Positions 1 through 7,232 of a stretch of DNA of 64,000 bases are shown here, piece by piece (the stretch's first letter is position 1; each line of letters begins with the position of its first letter). A program made the translations under genes and the position numbers. Source of the stretch: JAUJNH01 sp038253125. GTDB taxonomy: Bacteria > Actinomycetota > Acidimicrobiia > Acidimicrobiales > JAUJNH01. The stretch lies in contig JBBSHM010000001.1 of the NCBI GenBank assembly GCA_038253125.1, positions 1 through 64,000 of the forward strand, in the 5' to 3' direction. The notes below the pieces were generated by a model. That model saw only the letters and a list, made by a program, of their open reading frames with translations. It made no database searches and had not been told where the DNA came from.

Positions 1-270
1 CGAGAACCGTCTCGATATCTTCGGGCTCGGGACCGACAACCAGATGTACCACAAGGCTTGGGACGGTCAGGCGTGGTATCCGTCACCGACCGACTGGGAG
101 CCCCTCGGCGGGGTCTTCAACAGCCCGCCCGCTGTTGCTGCCTGGGGCGAGAACCGTCTCGATATCTTCGGGCTCGGGACCGACAACCAGATGTACCACA
201 AGGCTTGGGACGGTCAGGCGTGGTATCCGTCGCCGACCGACTGGGAGCCCCTCGGCGGGGTCTTCAACAA
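1..270 (+). repeat. 147-bp period tandem repeat inside the lectin-like gene
   Basis: Bases 1-123 recur at 148-270 with one visible difference, A at 95 against G at 242. The period of 147 bases equals 49 codons, so the reading frame is kept. Near-identity at the DNA level, including third codon positions, indicates recent duplication or gene conversion of propeller blades. Confidence 0.9.
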
Positions 271-277
271 GTTGTAG
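2..277 (+). CDS. PLL/tectonin-like beta-propeller lectin, C-terminal fragment
   Basis: The reading frame is open from the first base of the window to the TAG at 275-277, so only the C-terminus is seen. It holds nearly two copies of a 49-residue unit with the order ENRLDIFGLGTDNQMYHKAWDG, W(Y)PSPTDWEPLGG, SPPAVAAWG. This spacing of GTDN..HK..WDG and W..LGG resembles the blades of the PLL (Photorhabdus lectin) family, which build sugar-binding propellers. Function is inferred from this repeat only. The gene stops 10 bases before the stop codon of a transposase remnant on the other strand, so its true 3' end may have been affected by that insertion. Confidence 0.6.
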   Translation, partial: ENRLDIFGLGTDNQMYHKAWDGQAWYPSPTDWEPLGGVFNSPPAVAAWGENRLDIFGLGTDNQMYHKAWDGQAWYPSPTDWEPLGGVFNKL

Positions 278-287
278 CCGCTGCCCG

Positions 288-548
288 TCAGGTCGTCGCC
301 AATGCCGGGTCGGCCTGCGCTGGCGCTCCGGCGCCACCGACGACAGCTTGACGGTACTGCTGTTCCCATTCAGGGTGCGGCCCATCGAGGGTGGTGTGGA
401 TCCGTTCCGCGTTGTACCAGGTGACCCAGGTGAAGATGGCCCTGCGGGCTTCGGCTCTGGTGGCGTACACCTTGCCCTTGATGCACTCCCGCTTCAACGT
501 TGACCAGAACGACTCGGCGACGGCGTTATCCCAGCAGATGCCGACGCC
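288..548 (-). mobile_element. IS3-family transposase remnant (C-terminal integrase core)
   Basis: On the minus strand the translation contains DNAVAESFWSTLKREC, then AIFTWVTWYNAERIHTTL. This is the end of the IS3/IS2 OrfB rve domain, carrying the last catalytic Glu of the DDE triad. The frame ends with TGA at 288-290. The first two catalytic Asp residues and all upstream transposase sequence are missing: homology stops near 548, and unrelated DNA leading into the VWA gene follows. This is a dead 3' remnant of an insertion sequence. I could not identify terminal inverted repeats. Confidence 0.8.
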
Positions 549-600
549 GGCCAAGACGCGTCGTCGGACACGCGGCGGCGGCGACCTAGCGTCGGCGACC

Positions 601-2619
601 ATGCCGTGGCGCCACCGCTACTCCCGCTGGGACGGCACCCAGTCAGGGTTCGACCTCGACGCCGATGAGCTGTTCGCCCAGATCACCGACGACCTGCTGT
701 ACCACGGCGACCTGAACTCGGCCCTGCGGCGGCTCCTGCAGTCGGGGTTCGAGACCCCCGACGGCGAGCAGGTGAAGGGCCTGCGCGAGCTGCTCGAGCA
801 GCTGCGACAGCGCAAGCGGGACGTGCTGGAGAGCCACGACCTCGGCGGGGTCTACGAGGACATCGCCGAGCGGCTCGGCGACGTCACCGAGGCTGAGCGG
901 GCCGAGCTCGACCGGCTGGACGAGCAGGCGGCCAGAAGCGGTGACAGGCGCCGGGAGGAGGTGGGCGCCCGGGCCAGAGCCGAGCGCCGGCTGCAGCTCG
1001 ACCTGCTGCCAAACGACCTGGCCGGCCGGGTCCAGGGGCTCCAGCGCTACGACTTCACGTCGGGCGCCGCCCAGCAGGCGTTCGAGCAGCTCGTCGAGGA
1101 GCTGAGGGAGCAGCTGCTTCAGGCCCAGCTCGGCCAGATGGCCCAGGCCATGCAGCAGGCCGCCGGCGACCCGGCGGCGATGCAGGCCATGAAGGACATG
1201 TTCAACGACCTGAACGCACTGGTCGAGGCCCGCCAGCAGGGGACGGACACCAAGGAGCAGTTCGACGAGTTCATGCGCCGCCACGGAGACTTCTTCCCCG
1301 GCAACCCGAAGGACCTGGACGGGCTGCTGGCCCAGATCGCCCAGCAGATGGCGGCCATGCAGCAGATGCTCAACTCGATGAGCCCCGAGCAGCGGGCCCA
1401 GCTCCAGCAGCTGTCCGACGCCCTCCTGGCCGACATGGACCTGTCCTTCCAGGTCAGCCGGCTGGGCAGCAACCTGCAGCAGATGTTCCCGTCGCTGCCG
1501 TGGGAGCAGGGCTACGACTTCCAGGGCGACCAGCCCATGTCAATGGGCCAGGCCGGCCCGGTCATGCGCGAGCTCGGCGACATCGACCAGCTGGAGCAGA
1601 TGCTGCGGGGCGCCAGCAACCCGGGCGCCCTGGCCCAGGTCGACATGGAGCGGGCCCGCGAGCTGCTGGGCGACGACGCGGCCAAGAGCCTGGACCGCCT
1701 GGCCGCCCTGGCCCGCAAGCTGGAGGCGGCCGGGCTCCTGGAACGGCGGGAGGGCCGCTACGAGCTGACTCCCCGGGGCCTGCGCAAGATCGGCCAGAAC
1801 GCCCTATCGCAGCTGTTCTCCAACCTGGCCAAGGACAAGCTGGGCCGCCACGAGACCGTCCGCCAGGGCGTCGGCGTCGAGCGGACCTACGACACCAAGG
1901 CCTATGAGTTCGGCGACCCCTTCAACCTCGACATCCAAAGGACGGTGCGCAACGCCGTCAGGCGGGGCGGGGCGGGGACGCCGGTGAGGCTGACCCCGGA
2001 CGACTTCGAGGTCGAGCGCAGCGAGCACCTGACCCGAAGCTCGACGGTGCTGATGATCGACCTGTCGCTGTCCATGCCCATGCGAGACAGCTTCCTGGCG
2101 GCCAAGAAGGTGGCCATGGCGCTGCACTCGCTGATCTCCAACCAGTACCCCCGCGACTACCTGGGCCTGGTGGGCTTCTCAGAGGTGGCCCGCGAGCTGA
2201 AGGCCGAGCAGCTTCCCGAGGTGTCATGGGACTTCGTCTACGGCACCAACATGCAGCACGCCCTGGTGCTGGCCCGCCGCATGCTGGCCCGCCAGTCGGG
2301 AACCAAGCAGATCATCATGATCACCGACGGCGAGCCCACCGCCCACCTCCAGGCCGACGGCGAGCCGTTCTTCCACTACCCCACCCACCCGGCCACCCGC
2401 GACGCCACCCTGGCCGAGGTCAACCGCTGCACCCGCGACGGCATCACCATCAACACCTTCATGCTCGACGCCTCGCCGGCCCTGCGCCACTTCGTCGAGG
2501 CGATGACCGAGCTCAACCGGGGCCGGGCCTTCTTCACCACCCCCGAGACCCTGGGCGACTACGTCCTGGTCGACTTCATCGAGAACAAGCGCACGATGAG
2601 CCGCCGCCGCGCCGGCTGA
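601..2619 (+). CDS. VWA-domain (MIDAS) protein, CoxE-like
   Basis: The product has 672 residues. The N-terminal part (MPWRHRYSRWDGTQSGFDLD) and a long Gln/Met-rich helical middle lead to a C-terminal von Willebrand A domain. The metal-ion-dependent adhesion site is intact: D-L-S-L-S from residue 487, a conserved Thr in YGTNM, and Asp in ITDGEP. Such proteins normally work with a MoxR or Mg-chelatase-like AAA ATPase encoded just upstream. That partner is absent here because an IS3 remnant sits directly upstream. The frame stays open back to 391, but those codons are antisense to the transposase remnant, so the ATG at 601 is chosen. Its promoter has probably been lost or replaced. Confidence 0.8.
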   Translation: MPWRHRYSRWDGTQSGFDLDADELFAQITDDLLYHGDLNSALRRLLQSGFETPDGEQVKGLRELLEQLRQRKRDVLESHDLGGVYEDIAERLGDVTEAERAELDRLDEQAARSGDRRREEVGARARAERRLQLDLLPNDLAGRVQGLQRYDFTSGAAQQAFEQLVEELREQLLQAQLGQMAQAMQQAAGDPAAMQAMKDMFNDLNALVEARQQGTDTKEQFDEFMRRHGDFFPGNPKDLDGLLAQIAQQMAAMQQMLNSMSPEQRAQLQQLSDALLADMDLSFQVSRLGSNLQQMFPSLPWEQGYDFQGDQPMSMGQAGPVMRELGDIDQLEQMLRGASNPGALAQVDMERARELLGDDAAKSLDRLAALARKLEAAGLLERREGRYELTPRGLRKIGQNALSQLFSNLAKDKLGRHETVRQGVGVERTYDTKAYEFGDPFNLDIQRTVRNAVRRGGAGTPVRLTPDDFEVERSEHLTRSSTVLMIDLSLSMPMRDSFLAAKKVAMALHSLISNQYPRDYLGLVGFSEVARELKAEQLPEVSWDFVYGTNMQHALVLARRMLARQSGTKQIIMITDGEPTAHLQADGEPFFHYPTHPATRDATLAEVNRCTRDGITINTFMLDASPALRHFVEAMTELNRGRAFFTTPETLGDYVLVDFIENKRTMSRRRAG

Positions 2620-2669
2620 CGCCGGGCCGTGGCGGTCAGTTCGGGTGACCCTCGCGGGTCCCGGCGGAC

Positions 2670-3110
2670 TCAGCGGGTGGTGTAGGGGTCTCGGGTCGAG
2701 ATGCCGGGAAACCGAAGGAAGTCGCGGTCAGAGGTCCAGATGGTGCTGACGCCGTTCTGGCGCATGAGAGTGGCGATGTGTGCGTCAGTGACGAGGTTCC
2801 CACGCACGATGTCAGGCTCTACCGTCGTCTCGAACAACGCCCAGAAGCCGTCGGCCTCTCCCGGGCATCGCATGTGCGGGCGGGCGAGGAGGCCGTGCAC
2901 ATTGGCTCGTGCCGTCGCCGGGTCGAGGGGGCGGTCGAAGACTGACGGGTGGGTGGCGACGCGCAGGTAGGCCATCACCACCGGCCAGAAGAGGTACACG
3001 AGGTCCGGGCCGGCGGCCAGGTCCTCGAGAAGGCCGCGAGCGACCGGCTGGCGGGGGCTGGCATCGTCCGAGGCGTAGAGCAGGATGTTGGCGTCGATGG
3101 CAACGCTCAC
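2670..3110 (-). CDS. vapC: VapC-type PIN-domain ribonuclease toxin
   Basis: A 146-residue PIN-domain protein. The N-terminal VAIDANILLYAS carries the first acidic residue, LVTDAHIA the central Asp and WTSDRDF the C-terminal Asp, so the metal-binding acidic cluster of PIN RNases is present. VapC toxins cleave specific tRNA or rRNA sites when released from VapB. It starts at GTG and overlaps the end of vapB by 4 bases (GTGA), the usual translational coupling of toxin to antitoxin. It converges with the VWA gene. Confidence 0.88.
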   Translation of the reverse strand: MSVAIDANILLYASDDASPRQPVARGLLEDLAAGPDLVYLFWPVVMAYLRVATHPSVFDRPLDPATARANVHGLLARPHMRCPGEADGFWALFETTVEPDIVRGNLVTDAHIATLMRQNGVSTIWTSDRDFLRFPGISTRDPYTTR

Positions 3111-3349
3111 CGGTCGGCGTCAAGAGCGGCGTTGAGGGCCTCGCGGTCGCCGAGGTCGACCCGGGCTCCCATCGGTTGTGATGACCACTCCAATGGTGCG
3201 GTGGCGTGAGGCGCGGCAGTGTCGGCGAGCGCCCGGGCCAGCAGCTCGCTGGCCACCTGCCCGAGGCTCCGGCCCTCCTGCCGGCGTCGGTCCCGCAGCT
3301 CGGCCAGCACGGTCTCGTCGAGATCGAGGGTGGTCCTCACGGCCCGCAC
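3107..3349 (-). CDS. vapB: VapB-type ribbon-helix-helix antitoxin
   Basis: An 80-residue protein. The first 45 residues (VRTTLDLDETVLAEL, then GRSLGQVASELLARAL) form a ribbon-helix-helix fold of the MetJ/Arc type. The acidic and flexible C-terminus would wrap and neutralise VapC. Such antitoxins repress their own operon by binding repeated operator sites. Two 8-bp direct repeats lie just upstream. The start is GTG at 3349; a second GTG at 3340 is also possible. Confidence 0.85.
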   Translation of the reverse strand: MRAVRTTLDLDETVLAELRDRRRQEGRSLGQVASELLARALADTAAPHATAPLEWSSQPMGARVDLGDREALNAALDADR

Positions 3350-3363
3350 GCTAGTCGGTCAGC

Positions 3364-3392
3364 ATCTGATGCGGCCATCAGGGGATCTGATG
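3364..3392 (-). promoter_or_regulatory. Candidate VapB operator: 8-bp direct repeats
   Basis: The octamer ATCTGATG occurs at 3364-3371 and again at 3385-3392, a centre spacing of 21 bases or two helical turns. It lies 15-43 bases upstream of the vapB start, where a ribbon-helix-helix autorepressor would be expected to bind. The assignment is inference from position and spacing. Confidence 0.4.
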
Positions 3393-3478
3393 TCGCACGC
3401 CGTTTTCCATTTAGGGACCCCGGCGGGCCCGGCAGACAGCAAGGTGAGGTGCGATCCGCCGCCTCGCCGGCTGACCGG

Positions 3479-3730
3479 TCAGGCCCGGCGGGCCAGCTTC
3501 GGGCGGATCGCCGCCAGGTAGTAGACGTCAGCGAACCAGACGCAGGGCACGAACAGCGACACGATGGCAATGATCAGCCAGGTCGCCCGGCTCTGCCCGG
3601 CGGCCTGGAACCCGGCCTCGGGACGCCCGGCGATGTCGACCAAGCTCAGCACGCCCACCACGAGCGGCACCACGATCAAACCCAGGATCAGCAGGACGAT
3701 GAGGAGCTCCGGGGCGCCGACGCTGGGCAT
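3479..3730 (-). CDS. Small two-helix membrane protein with TatA-like N-terminus
   Basis: An 83-residue protein starting at the ATG at 3730; the upstream extension of the frame has no coding character. It has one transmembrane segment near residues 8-32 and another near 48-70, with a basic C-terminal tail (RPKLARR). The first 14 residues (SVGAPELLIVLLIL) closely resemble the start of the TatA protein encoded at 4299, but the amphipathic helix of TatA is replaced by a second membrane helix. The overall shape also recalls the PLD-nuclease N-terminal membrane family. Function unknown. Confidence 0.6.
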   Translation of the reverse strand: MPSVGAPELLIVLLILGLIVVPLVVGVLSLVDIAGRPEAGFQAAGQSRATWLIIAIVSLFVPCVWFADVYYLAAIRPKLARRA

Positions 3731-3884
3731 CCCGCCCAGCCTAAGGCCTGCCACGCCGCCTGTGGACTGACGAAATCGAGGTTGGCACTTGCGCAGGACG
3801 GCCAGGTGGGGGAGAATCACACCGCTGTAACTACATCGGTGCTAGGGGGGCTTCCCCCGCAGGACCACGAGGGAGGTCAAGCCG

Positions 3885-4160
3885 ATGGAACTGGTAGCCA
3901 CACTCCGCACCGAAGCACCTGACTGGCAGGGCAGAGCCAACTGCATGGGGGTCGACCCCGAGCTGTTCTTCCCGGAGCGGGGCGCGTCGACGCGCGAGGC
4001 GAAGGAGGTCTGCCGCGGCTGCGTCGTGCAGCAGGACTGCCTGGAGTACGCCCTGACCAACGGCGAGAAGTTCGGGATCTGGGGCGGACTCAGCGAGCGG
4101 GAGCGCCGCCGCATCCGCCGCAGCCGGGGCGTCTCCAGCCGCAGCGCCTCCTCGGCCTGA
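3885..4160 (+). CDS. WhiB-family Fe-S transcriptional regulator
   Basis: A 91-residue WhiB protein. Four Cys ligands are seen at C20, C43, C46 and C52 (C-x22-C-x2-C-x5-C), followed by the GIWGG turn and a basic tail (ERERRRIRRSRG) that contacts DNA. WhiB proteins bind the primary sigma factor through the cluster and tune transcription. GAGGGAGG upstream of the ATG is a good ribosome site. It is monocistronic, with a hairpin terminator after it. The exact WhiB subtype cannot be assigned by eye. Confidence 0.9.
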   Translation: MELVATLRTEAPDWQGRANCMGVDPELFFPERGASTREAKEVCRGCVVQQDCLEYALTNGEKFGIWGGLSERERRRIRRSRGVSSRSASSA

Positions 4161-4201
4161 CCCCCGGGGGGAGGCCCCCCACAGCTGAACCTTCCCCCGT
4201 C

Positions 4202-4230
4202 GAGGCCCGCCAGCGAACCTGGTGGGCCTC
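4202..4230 (+). terminator. Hairpin terminator after whiB
   Basis: An 11-bp stem, GAGGCCCGCCA at 4202-4212 pairing with TGGTGGGCCTC at 4220-4230 with one G-U pair, encloses a 7-base loop. There is no T-tract, as is usual for high-GC actinobacteria. It separates whiB from tatA. Confidence 0.6.
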
Positions 4231-4298
4231 GCCGCGTGGCCATCCGGGCGGGGGAGCGGTAACGTATCTGTTGGAACGCCGCCTAGGAGGCCACAGCC

Positions 4299-4577
4299 AT
4301 GTCGTCAATCGGACCCCCGGAACTCCTCATAGTCCTGCTGATCGTCGTGCTGATCTTTGGTGGCTCAAAGCTGCCCAAGCTCGCCCGGTCGCTCGGCGAA
4401 GCCAAGAACGAGTTCGAGTCGGCCAAGGCCGACTCCAAGACCGACCCCAAGAAGGACATGAAGCAGGCGGCCGTCCTCGAAGCGGCGAAGGTCGACCCGG
4501 AGGACAAGATCACCATCTCCAAGTCCGAGCTCGAGGCGCTGCTCGTCGAGCGCGAGCAGAAGGCCAAGCGGGACTAA
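4299..4577 (+). CDS. tatA: Sec-independent translocase subunit TatA/TatE
   Basis: A 92-residue protein with a single N-terminal membrane helix (PPELLIVLLIVVLIF). The conserved GGSKLPKLARSLGEA hinge and amphipathic helix and then a charged tail follow. This is the standard TatA layout. TatA oligomers form the transmembrane path for folded Tat substrates. AGGAGG lies upstream of the ATG. tatB and tatC are not in this window. Its place just before the ECF sigma operon parallels tatB beside sigE-rseA-htrA in mycobacteria. Confidence 0.88.
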   Translation: MSSIGPPELLIVLLIVVLIFGGSKLPKLARSLGEAKNEFESAKADSKTDPKKDMKQAAVLEAAKVDPEDKITISKSELEALLVEREQKAKRD

Positions 4578-4589
4578 GAGGTCTCCCCG

Positions 4590-4615
4590 GGAACCGACCC
4601 AGGGCTGCTGTCGTT
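4590..4615 (+). promoter_or_regulatory. Sigma-E-type ECF promoter, probably autoregulatory
   Basis: GGAAC at 4590-4594 and CGTT at 4612-4615 are separated by 17 bases, matching the GGAAC/CGTT pattern of SigE/RpoE-class ECF promoters. The same pair with 17- and 18-base spacers occurs upstream of htrA and whiB at 7.2 kb. The -10 element overlaps a possible TTG start at 4614, which argues for the downstream GTG at 4635 as the translation start. Confidence 0.6.
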
Positions 4616-4634
4616 GCCTGACGACGGTGATGCA

Positions 4635-5141
4635 GTGCCGACGTGGGAAGAGGTGGCCCAGAGCCACGGGCGCTTCCTGTACACCGTCGCCTACCGCCTC
4701 ACCGGCAAGGACGACGATGCCCGTGACCTGGTGCAGGAGGTCCTCCTCCGACTCCACCGTGGCCTGGCCACCTACCGCCCGGGATCCCTGGAGGGCTGGT
4801 TGAGCCGGATCACCACGAACGTCTTCCTGGACGGGGTCAGGAGGCGCCAGCGCCGCCCCACCGACCTGCTGCCCGACGAGGCCGACCGGGCCGAGCGCGT
4901 CCTGCCGGCGTCGAAGGCCGCCGAGGAGACGTTCCAGGACGCCACGCTGTCGCACGACATCCAGCGGGCGCTGGACGGGCTCCCGGACGAGTTCCGGGTT
5001 GCGGTGGTGCTCTGCGATGTCGCCGGCCTGCCTTACCAGGAGATCGCCACCTCGCTCGGGGTGCCCGTCGGCACCGTCCGCAGCCGCATCCACCGGGGCC
5101 GGTCCCTGCTGCGCGAGACCCTGGCCGGGCGCGAGTCGTGA
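4635..5141 (+). CDS. sigE: ECF sigma factor, SigE/RpoE-like
   Basis: A 168-residue ECF sigma factor if started at GTG 4635; a TTG at 4614 gives 175. Region 2 is visible as YTVAYRLTGKDDDARDLVQE and then GWLSRITTNVFLDGVRRR. Region 4 is LPDEFRVAVVLCDVAGL followed by EIATSLGVPVGTVRSRIHRG, the -35 binding helix-turn-helix. The gene heads a cluster with its zinc-finger anti-sigma and an RseB-like protein, with htrA beyond. This matches the mycobacterial sigE envelope-stress locus. A sigma-E-type promoter directly upstream suggests positive autoregulation. Confidence 0.88.
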   Translation: MPTWEEVAQSHGRFLYTVAYRLTGKDDDARDLVQEVLLRLHRGLATYRPGSLEGWLSRITTNVFLDGVRRRQRRPTDLLPDEADRAERVLPASKAAEETFQDATLSHDIQRALDGLPDEFRVAVVLCDVAGLPYQEIATSLGVPVGTVRSRIHRGRSLLRETLAGRES

Positions 5142-5172
5142 CCGGTCCGATCACGTGTCCGCAGGTGCAGCC

Positions 5173-5829
5173 ATGAGCGCCGTGGGAGAGCATCCGGGGG
5201 ACCTGCTGTCGGCCTGGATCGACGGCGAGGTGACGCCCATCGAGGCGGCCGGCGTGGTCGCCCACCTGGCCGACTGCATCGCCTGTGCCGCCGAGCGCGA
5301 CCGGGTCGACGCCGCCCGCGGGGCTCTCCGGGCCCTGCCCACCCTTGATGCGCCCGCCGGGGTGCTGCGGGCCGCACCGGCGGTGCACGTCGGCGACATG
5401 ATCTCGGCCCGCCTCGACGACGAGATGGCCGTCGACCTCCTCCCGGGGGTCGATGCTCACCTGGCCGCCTGCCCGGCCTGCGCCGCCGAGCACGACGAGG
5501 TCGCCTGGGCCCGCACGGCGCTGCGGGCCCTGCCTCCGCTGGATCCGCCCGCCGAGGTGCTCAGGCCGGCGGGGGCTTGGCCGGCACCGCCGGCCTCCCG
5601 TCCGGTCCGCCATGCCCGTCGTCCCCGCACCCGTCAGCTGGTGGCTGCCACTGCGGCGGTGGCCGCCGCCAGCGTCGGGGTGCTGGGCCTGGTCGGTCGA
5701 CCGGGCCCGACCGACACCACCAGGCCGGCGGTGGCCTCGTTCGTGGCCCAGCACTCCACCTCGTCACCCGGACCGGATGCGGTGTCGGGTCTGGCGCCGG
5801 CGGCCCTGCCCATCTCGTTCAGCCGATGA
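5173..5829 (+). CDS. Anti-sigma factor with two tandem HxxxCxxC zinc fingers
   Basis: A 218-residue protein; ATG 5173 is chosen because the upstream frame overlaps sigE. Two RseA/ZAS-type modules follow one another. The first has DLLSAWIDGEVT and HLADCIACA; the second has DMISARLDDEMA and HLAACPACA. Each carries the H-x3-C-x2-C zinc motif, and each is followed by an ALRALP.LD.PA segment, so the whole module is duplicated. A membrane helix (VAATAAVAAASVGVLGLVG) follows near residues 156-175, with a short extracytoplasmic tail. It would hold the ECF sigma factor at the membrane. One domain per protein is the norm. Confidence 0.88.
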   Translation: MSAVGEHPGDLLSAWIDGEVTPIEAAGVVAHLADCIACAAERDRVDAARGALRALPTLDAPAGVLRAAPAVHVGDMISARLDDEMAVDLLPGVDAHLAACPACAAEHDEVAWARTALRALPPLDPPAEVLRPAGAWPAPPASRPVRHARRPRTRQLVAATAAVAAASVGVLGLVGRPGPTDTTRPAVASFVAQHSTSSPGPDAVSGLAPAALPISFSR

Positions 5830-6770
5830 AGGCGGCGGCCGCCCTGGTCGCCGCCCTGGTGGTGACCGGGCTGGCGGCCCCGCCCAGCCGGGCCGGCGGG
5901 GACGCCGAGGTGCTGCGACGGGCCCAGGTCGCCTCGGCCTCCGTCGCCTTTGTGGGCACCGTCCTGGTCCGCTGGGTCGACGGCGGCGGAGTCATCCACA
6001 CCGAGCCGATGCCGGTTCAGGGCCGAGGGAACGAGCTCGAGCTCGGTCTCGACCTGGATCAGCCGTCTCTCACCTGGACGGGCGGGGTGAGCACGGCCCG
6101 CCAGGCCCCCGATCCGACCGAGAAGTACGAGGTGCACACCGACCTCGGGCCGCTGATCCTGGATCGTCCGACCACCCGCGTCCTGCTGGAGACCGACGGT
6201 CGGCTGACCGAGGAGGCTGACGTCGACGACGCCTCGGGCCTGCTTCTGCGCCGGCAGGTCTACGACTCGCGTGGCTCGACCATCCGTGTGGTCGAGTTCA
6301 CCTCGCTCGACGGCCTGCAGCCGGCGGCCCCCGGCGCCGTCATCCCAGTGCGCCAGCGCCGGGAGGTGCCGCAGCTGGCCGAGGTGCCCCAGCCGTTCCA
6401 GGCCCCGGCCGAGCTGGTCGGCGGCTACGCCCGCCTGGGCGCCTACCAGCGGGGGCCGGCGGTGCAGGTTCTCTACGGCGACGGCGTCCGCACGCTTTCG
6501 GTGTTCTCCCAGCTGGGCGAGGCCGACCCGTCGGCGCTCCCGGCCGGCGGCGAGGCGCTCAGGGTCGGCGGGACCCTTGGCCGCCGCTGGACCTGGGCCG
6601 GCGGCCAGGTGGTGACGTGGTCCGAGCGGGGCACCACCACGACCGTGGTGGGCGACGGCCCCCCAGCCGAGGTCCTGGCCGCCGCCCGCTCCGTCCCCGA
6701 ACCAACCCGCCCCACCTTCCTCGCCCACCTCCGCCAAGCCGCCCGCCACGTCGTCCGCCTGCTGGCATAG
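5826..6770 (+). CDS. RseB/MucB-like periplasmic sensor protein
   Basis: A 314-residue exported protein with an N-terminal signal peptide (MKAAAALVAALVVTGLAAPPSRA). The ATG overlaps the anti-sigma stop by 4 bases. Beta-rich segments such as FVGTVLVRWVDGGG, YEVHTDLGPLILDRP and LLLRRQVYDSRGSTIRVVEFTSL match the N-terminal LolA/RseB fold, and a C-terminal domain follows. In RseB systems this protein senses lipids or misfolded envelope proteins and protects the anti-sigma factor from proteolysis. Translational coupling to the anti-sigma gene supports that role. Identity is by fold pattern, so a related LolA-like lipoprotein carrier is an alternative. Confidence 0.65.
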   Translation: MKAAAALVAALVVTGLAAPPSRAGGDAEVLRRAQVASASVAFVGTVLVRWVDGGGVIHTEPMPVQGRGNELELGLDLDQPSLTWTGGVSTARQAPDPTEKYEVHTDLGPLILDRPTTRVLLETDGRLTEEADVDDASGLLLRRQVYDSRGSTIRVVEFTSLDGLQPAAPGAVIPVRQRREVPQLAEVPQPFQAPAELVGGYARLGAYQRGPAVQVLYGDGVRTLSVFSQLGEADPSALPAGGEALRVGGTLGRRWTWAGGQVVTWSERGTTTTVVGDGPPAEVLAAARSVPEPTRPTFLAHLRQAARHVVRLLA

Positions 6771-6871
6771 GAGTGTGCTGAAGTAGAGCGAGGCATGAGG
6801 CGCCGCGCCGCGTGACCTGCGGTGATGCTCCCGGTCGCGGCAGCCGAGCCCAGTACTTCAGCATGCTCCTA
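6768..6871. repeat. Inverted-repeat (MITE-like) element
   Basis: An 18-base sequence at 6768-6785 (TAGGAGTGTGCTGAAGTA) is repeated inverted at 6854-6871 with 16 of 18 matches. The 104-bp interval has no coding potential, and both ends begin with TA. This is the form of a small non-autonomous transposable element, possibly with a TA target. The left end forms the TAG stop of the RseB-like gene. A long regulatory hairpin is the alternative. Confidence 0.5.
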
Positions 6872-6930
6872 GCGCTGAGTGGTGGCGGACACACGAGGTC
6901 GGCCCTTCCGAGGGGGCCGCCGCTACGCCT

Positions 6931-7167
6931 CTAGACGGTGGCGTTCAGGCGGCGCTGGCGGAGGATGCGTCGGCGCTCACGCTCCGAGGCGCCACCCCAC
7001 ACTCCGTGGTCGATGCGGTGGAACAGGGCGTACTCCAGGCAGGGGTCCTTCACCGGGCACTCGGCGCAGATGCGGCGGGCCACCTCGACGCCGACGCCGT
7101 CGCTCGGGAAGAACGTGCCGGGCGCGATGTCACGGCACCTGCCTTCCGGCATCCACTCGGTCTCCAT
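6931..7167 (-). CDS. WhiB-family Fe-S regulator (second copy)
   Basis: A 78-residue WhiB protein. Cys ligands are C11, C34, C37 and C43, followed by GVWGG and the basic ERERRRILRQRR tail. A strong ribosome site (GGAGG) precedes the ATG. It lies divergent to htrA and interrupts what would otherwise be a sigE-anti-sigma-htrA run. Its upstream region has a GGAAC/CGTT pair facing it, so it is likely controlled by the neighbouring ECF sigma factor. Confidence 0.9.
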   Translation of the reverse strand: METEWMPEGRCRDIAPGTFFPSDGVGVEVARRICAECPVKDPCLEYALFHRIDHGVWGGASERERRRILRQRRLNATV

Positions 7168-7200
7168 CGTCCACGGCCTCCATGCTCGGGTTCACTGGTA

Positions 7201-7227
7201 AACGCACCCTCAGGGTGGGAAGGTTCC
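7201..7227 (-). promoter_or_regulatory. Sigma-E-type promoter facing whiB
   Basis: On the minus strand GGAAC (7227-7223) and CGTT (7204-7201) are 18 bases apart. The predicted start of transcription is about 25-30 bases before the whiB ATG at 7167. It is divergent to the htrA promoter, and the two -35 elements are only 5 bases apart. Confidence 0.5.
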
Positions 7228-7232
7228 CGACT

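Noticed and set aside
391..600. N-terminal extension of the VWA gene frame
   Set aside because: These codons are the antisense of the IS3 transposase remnant and have no family match; the true start is ATG 601.
6768..6871. Simple transcription terminator after the RseB-like gene
   Set aside because: The 68-base loop between the arms is too long for a normal intrinsic terminator, so a repeat element is preferred.
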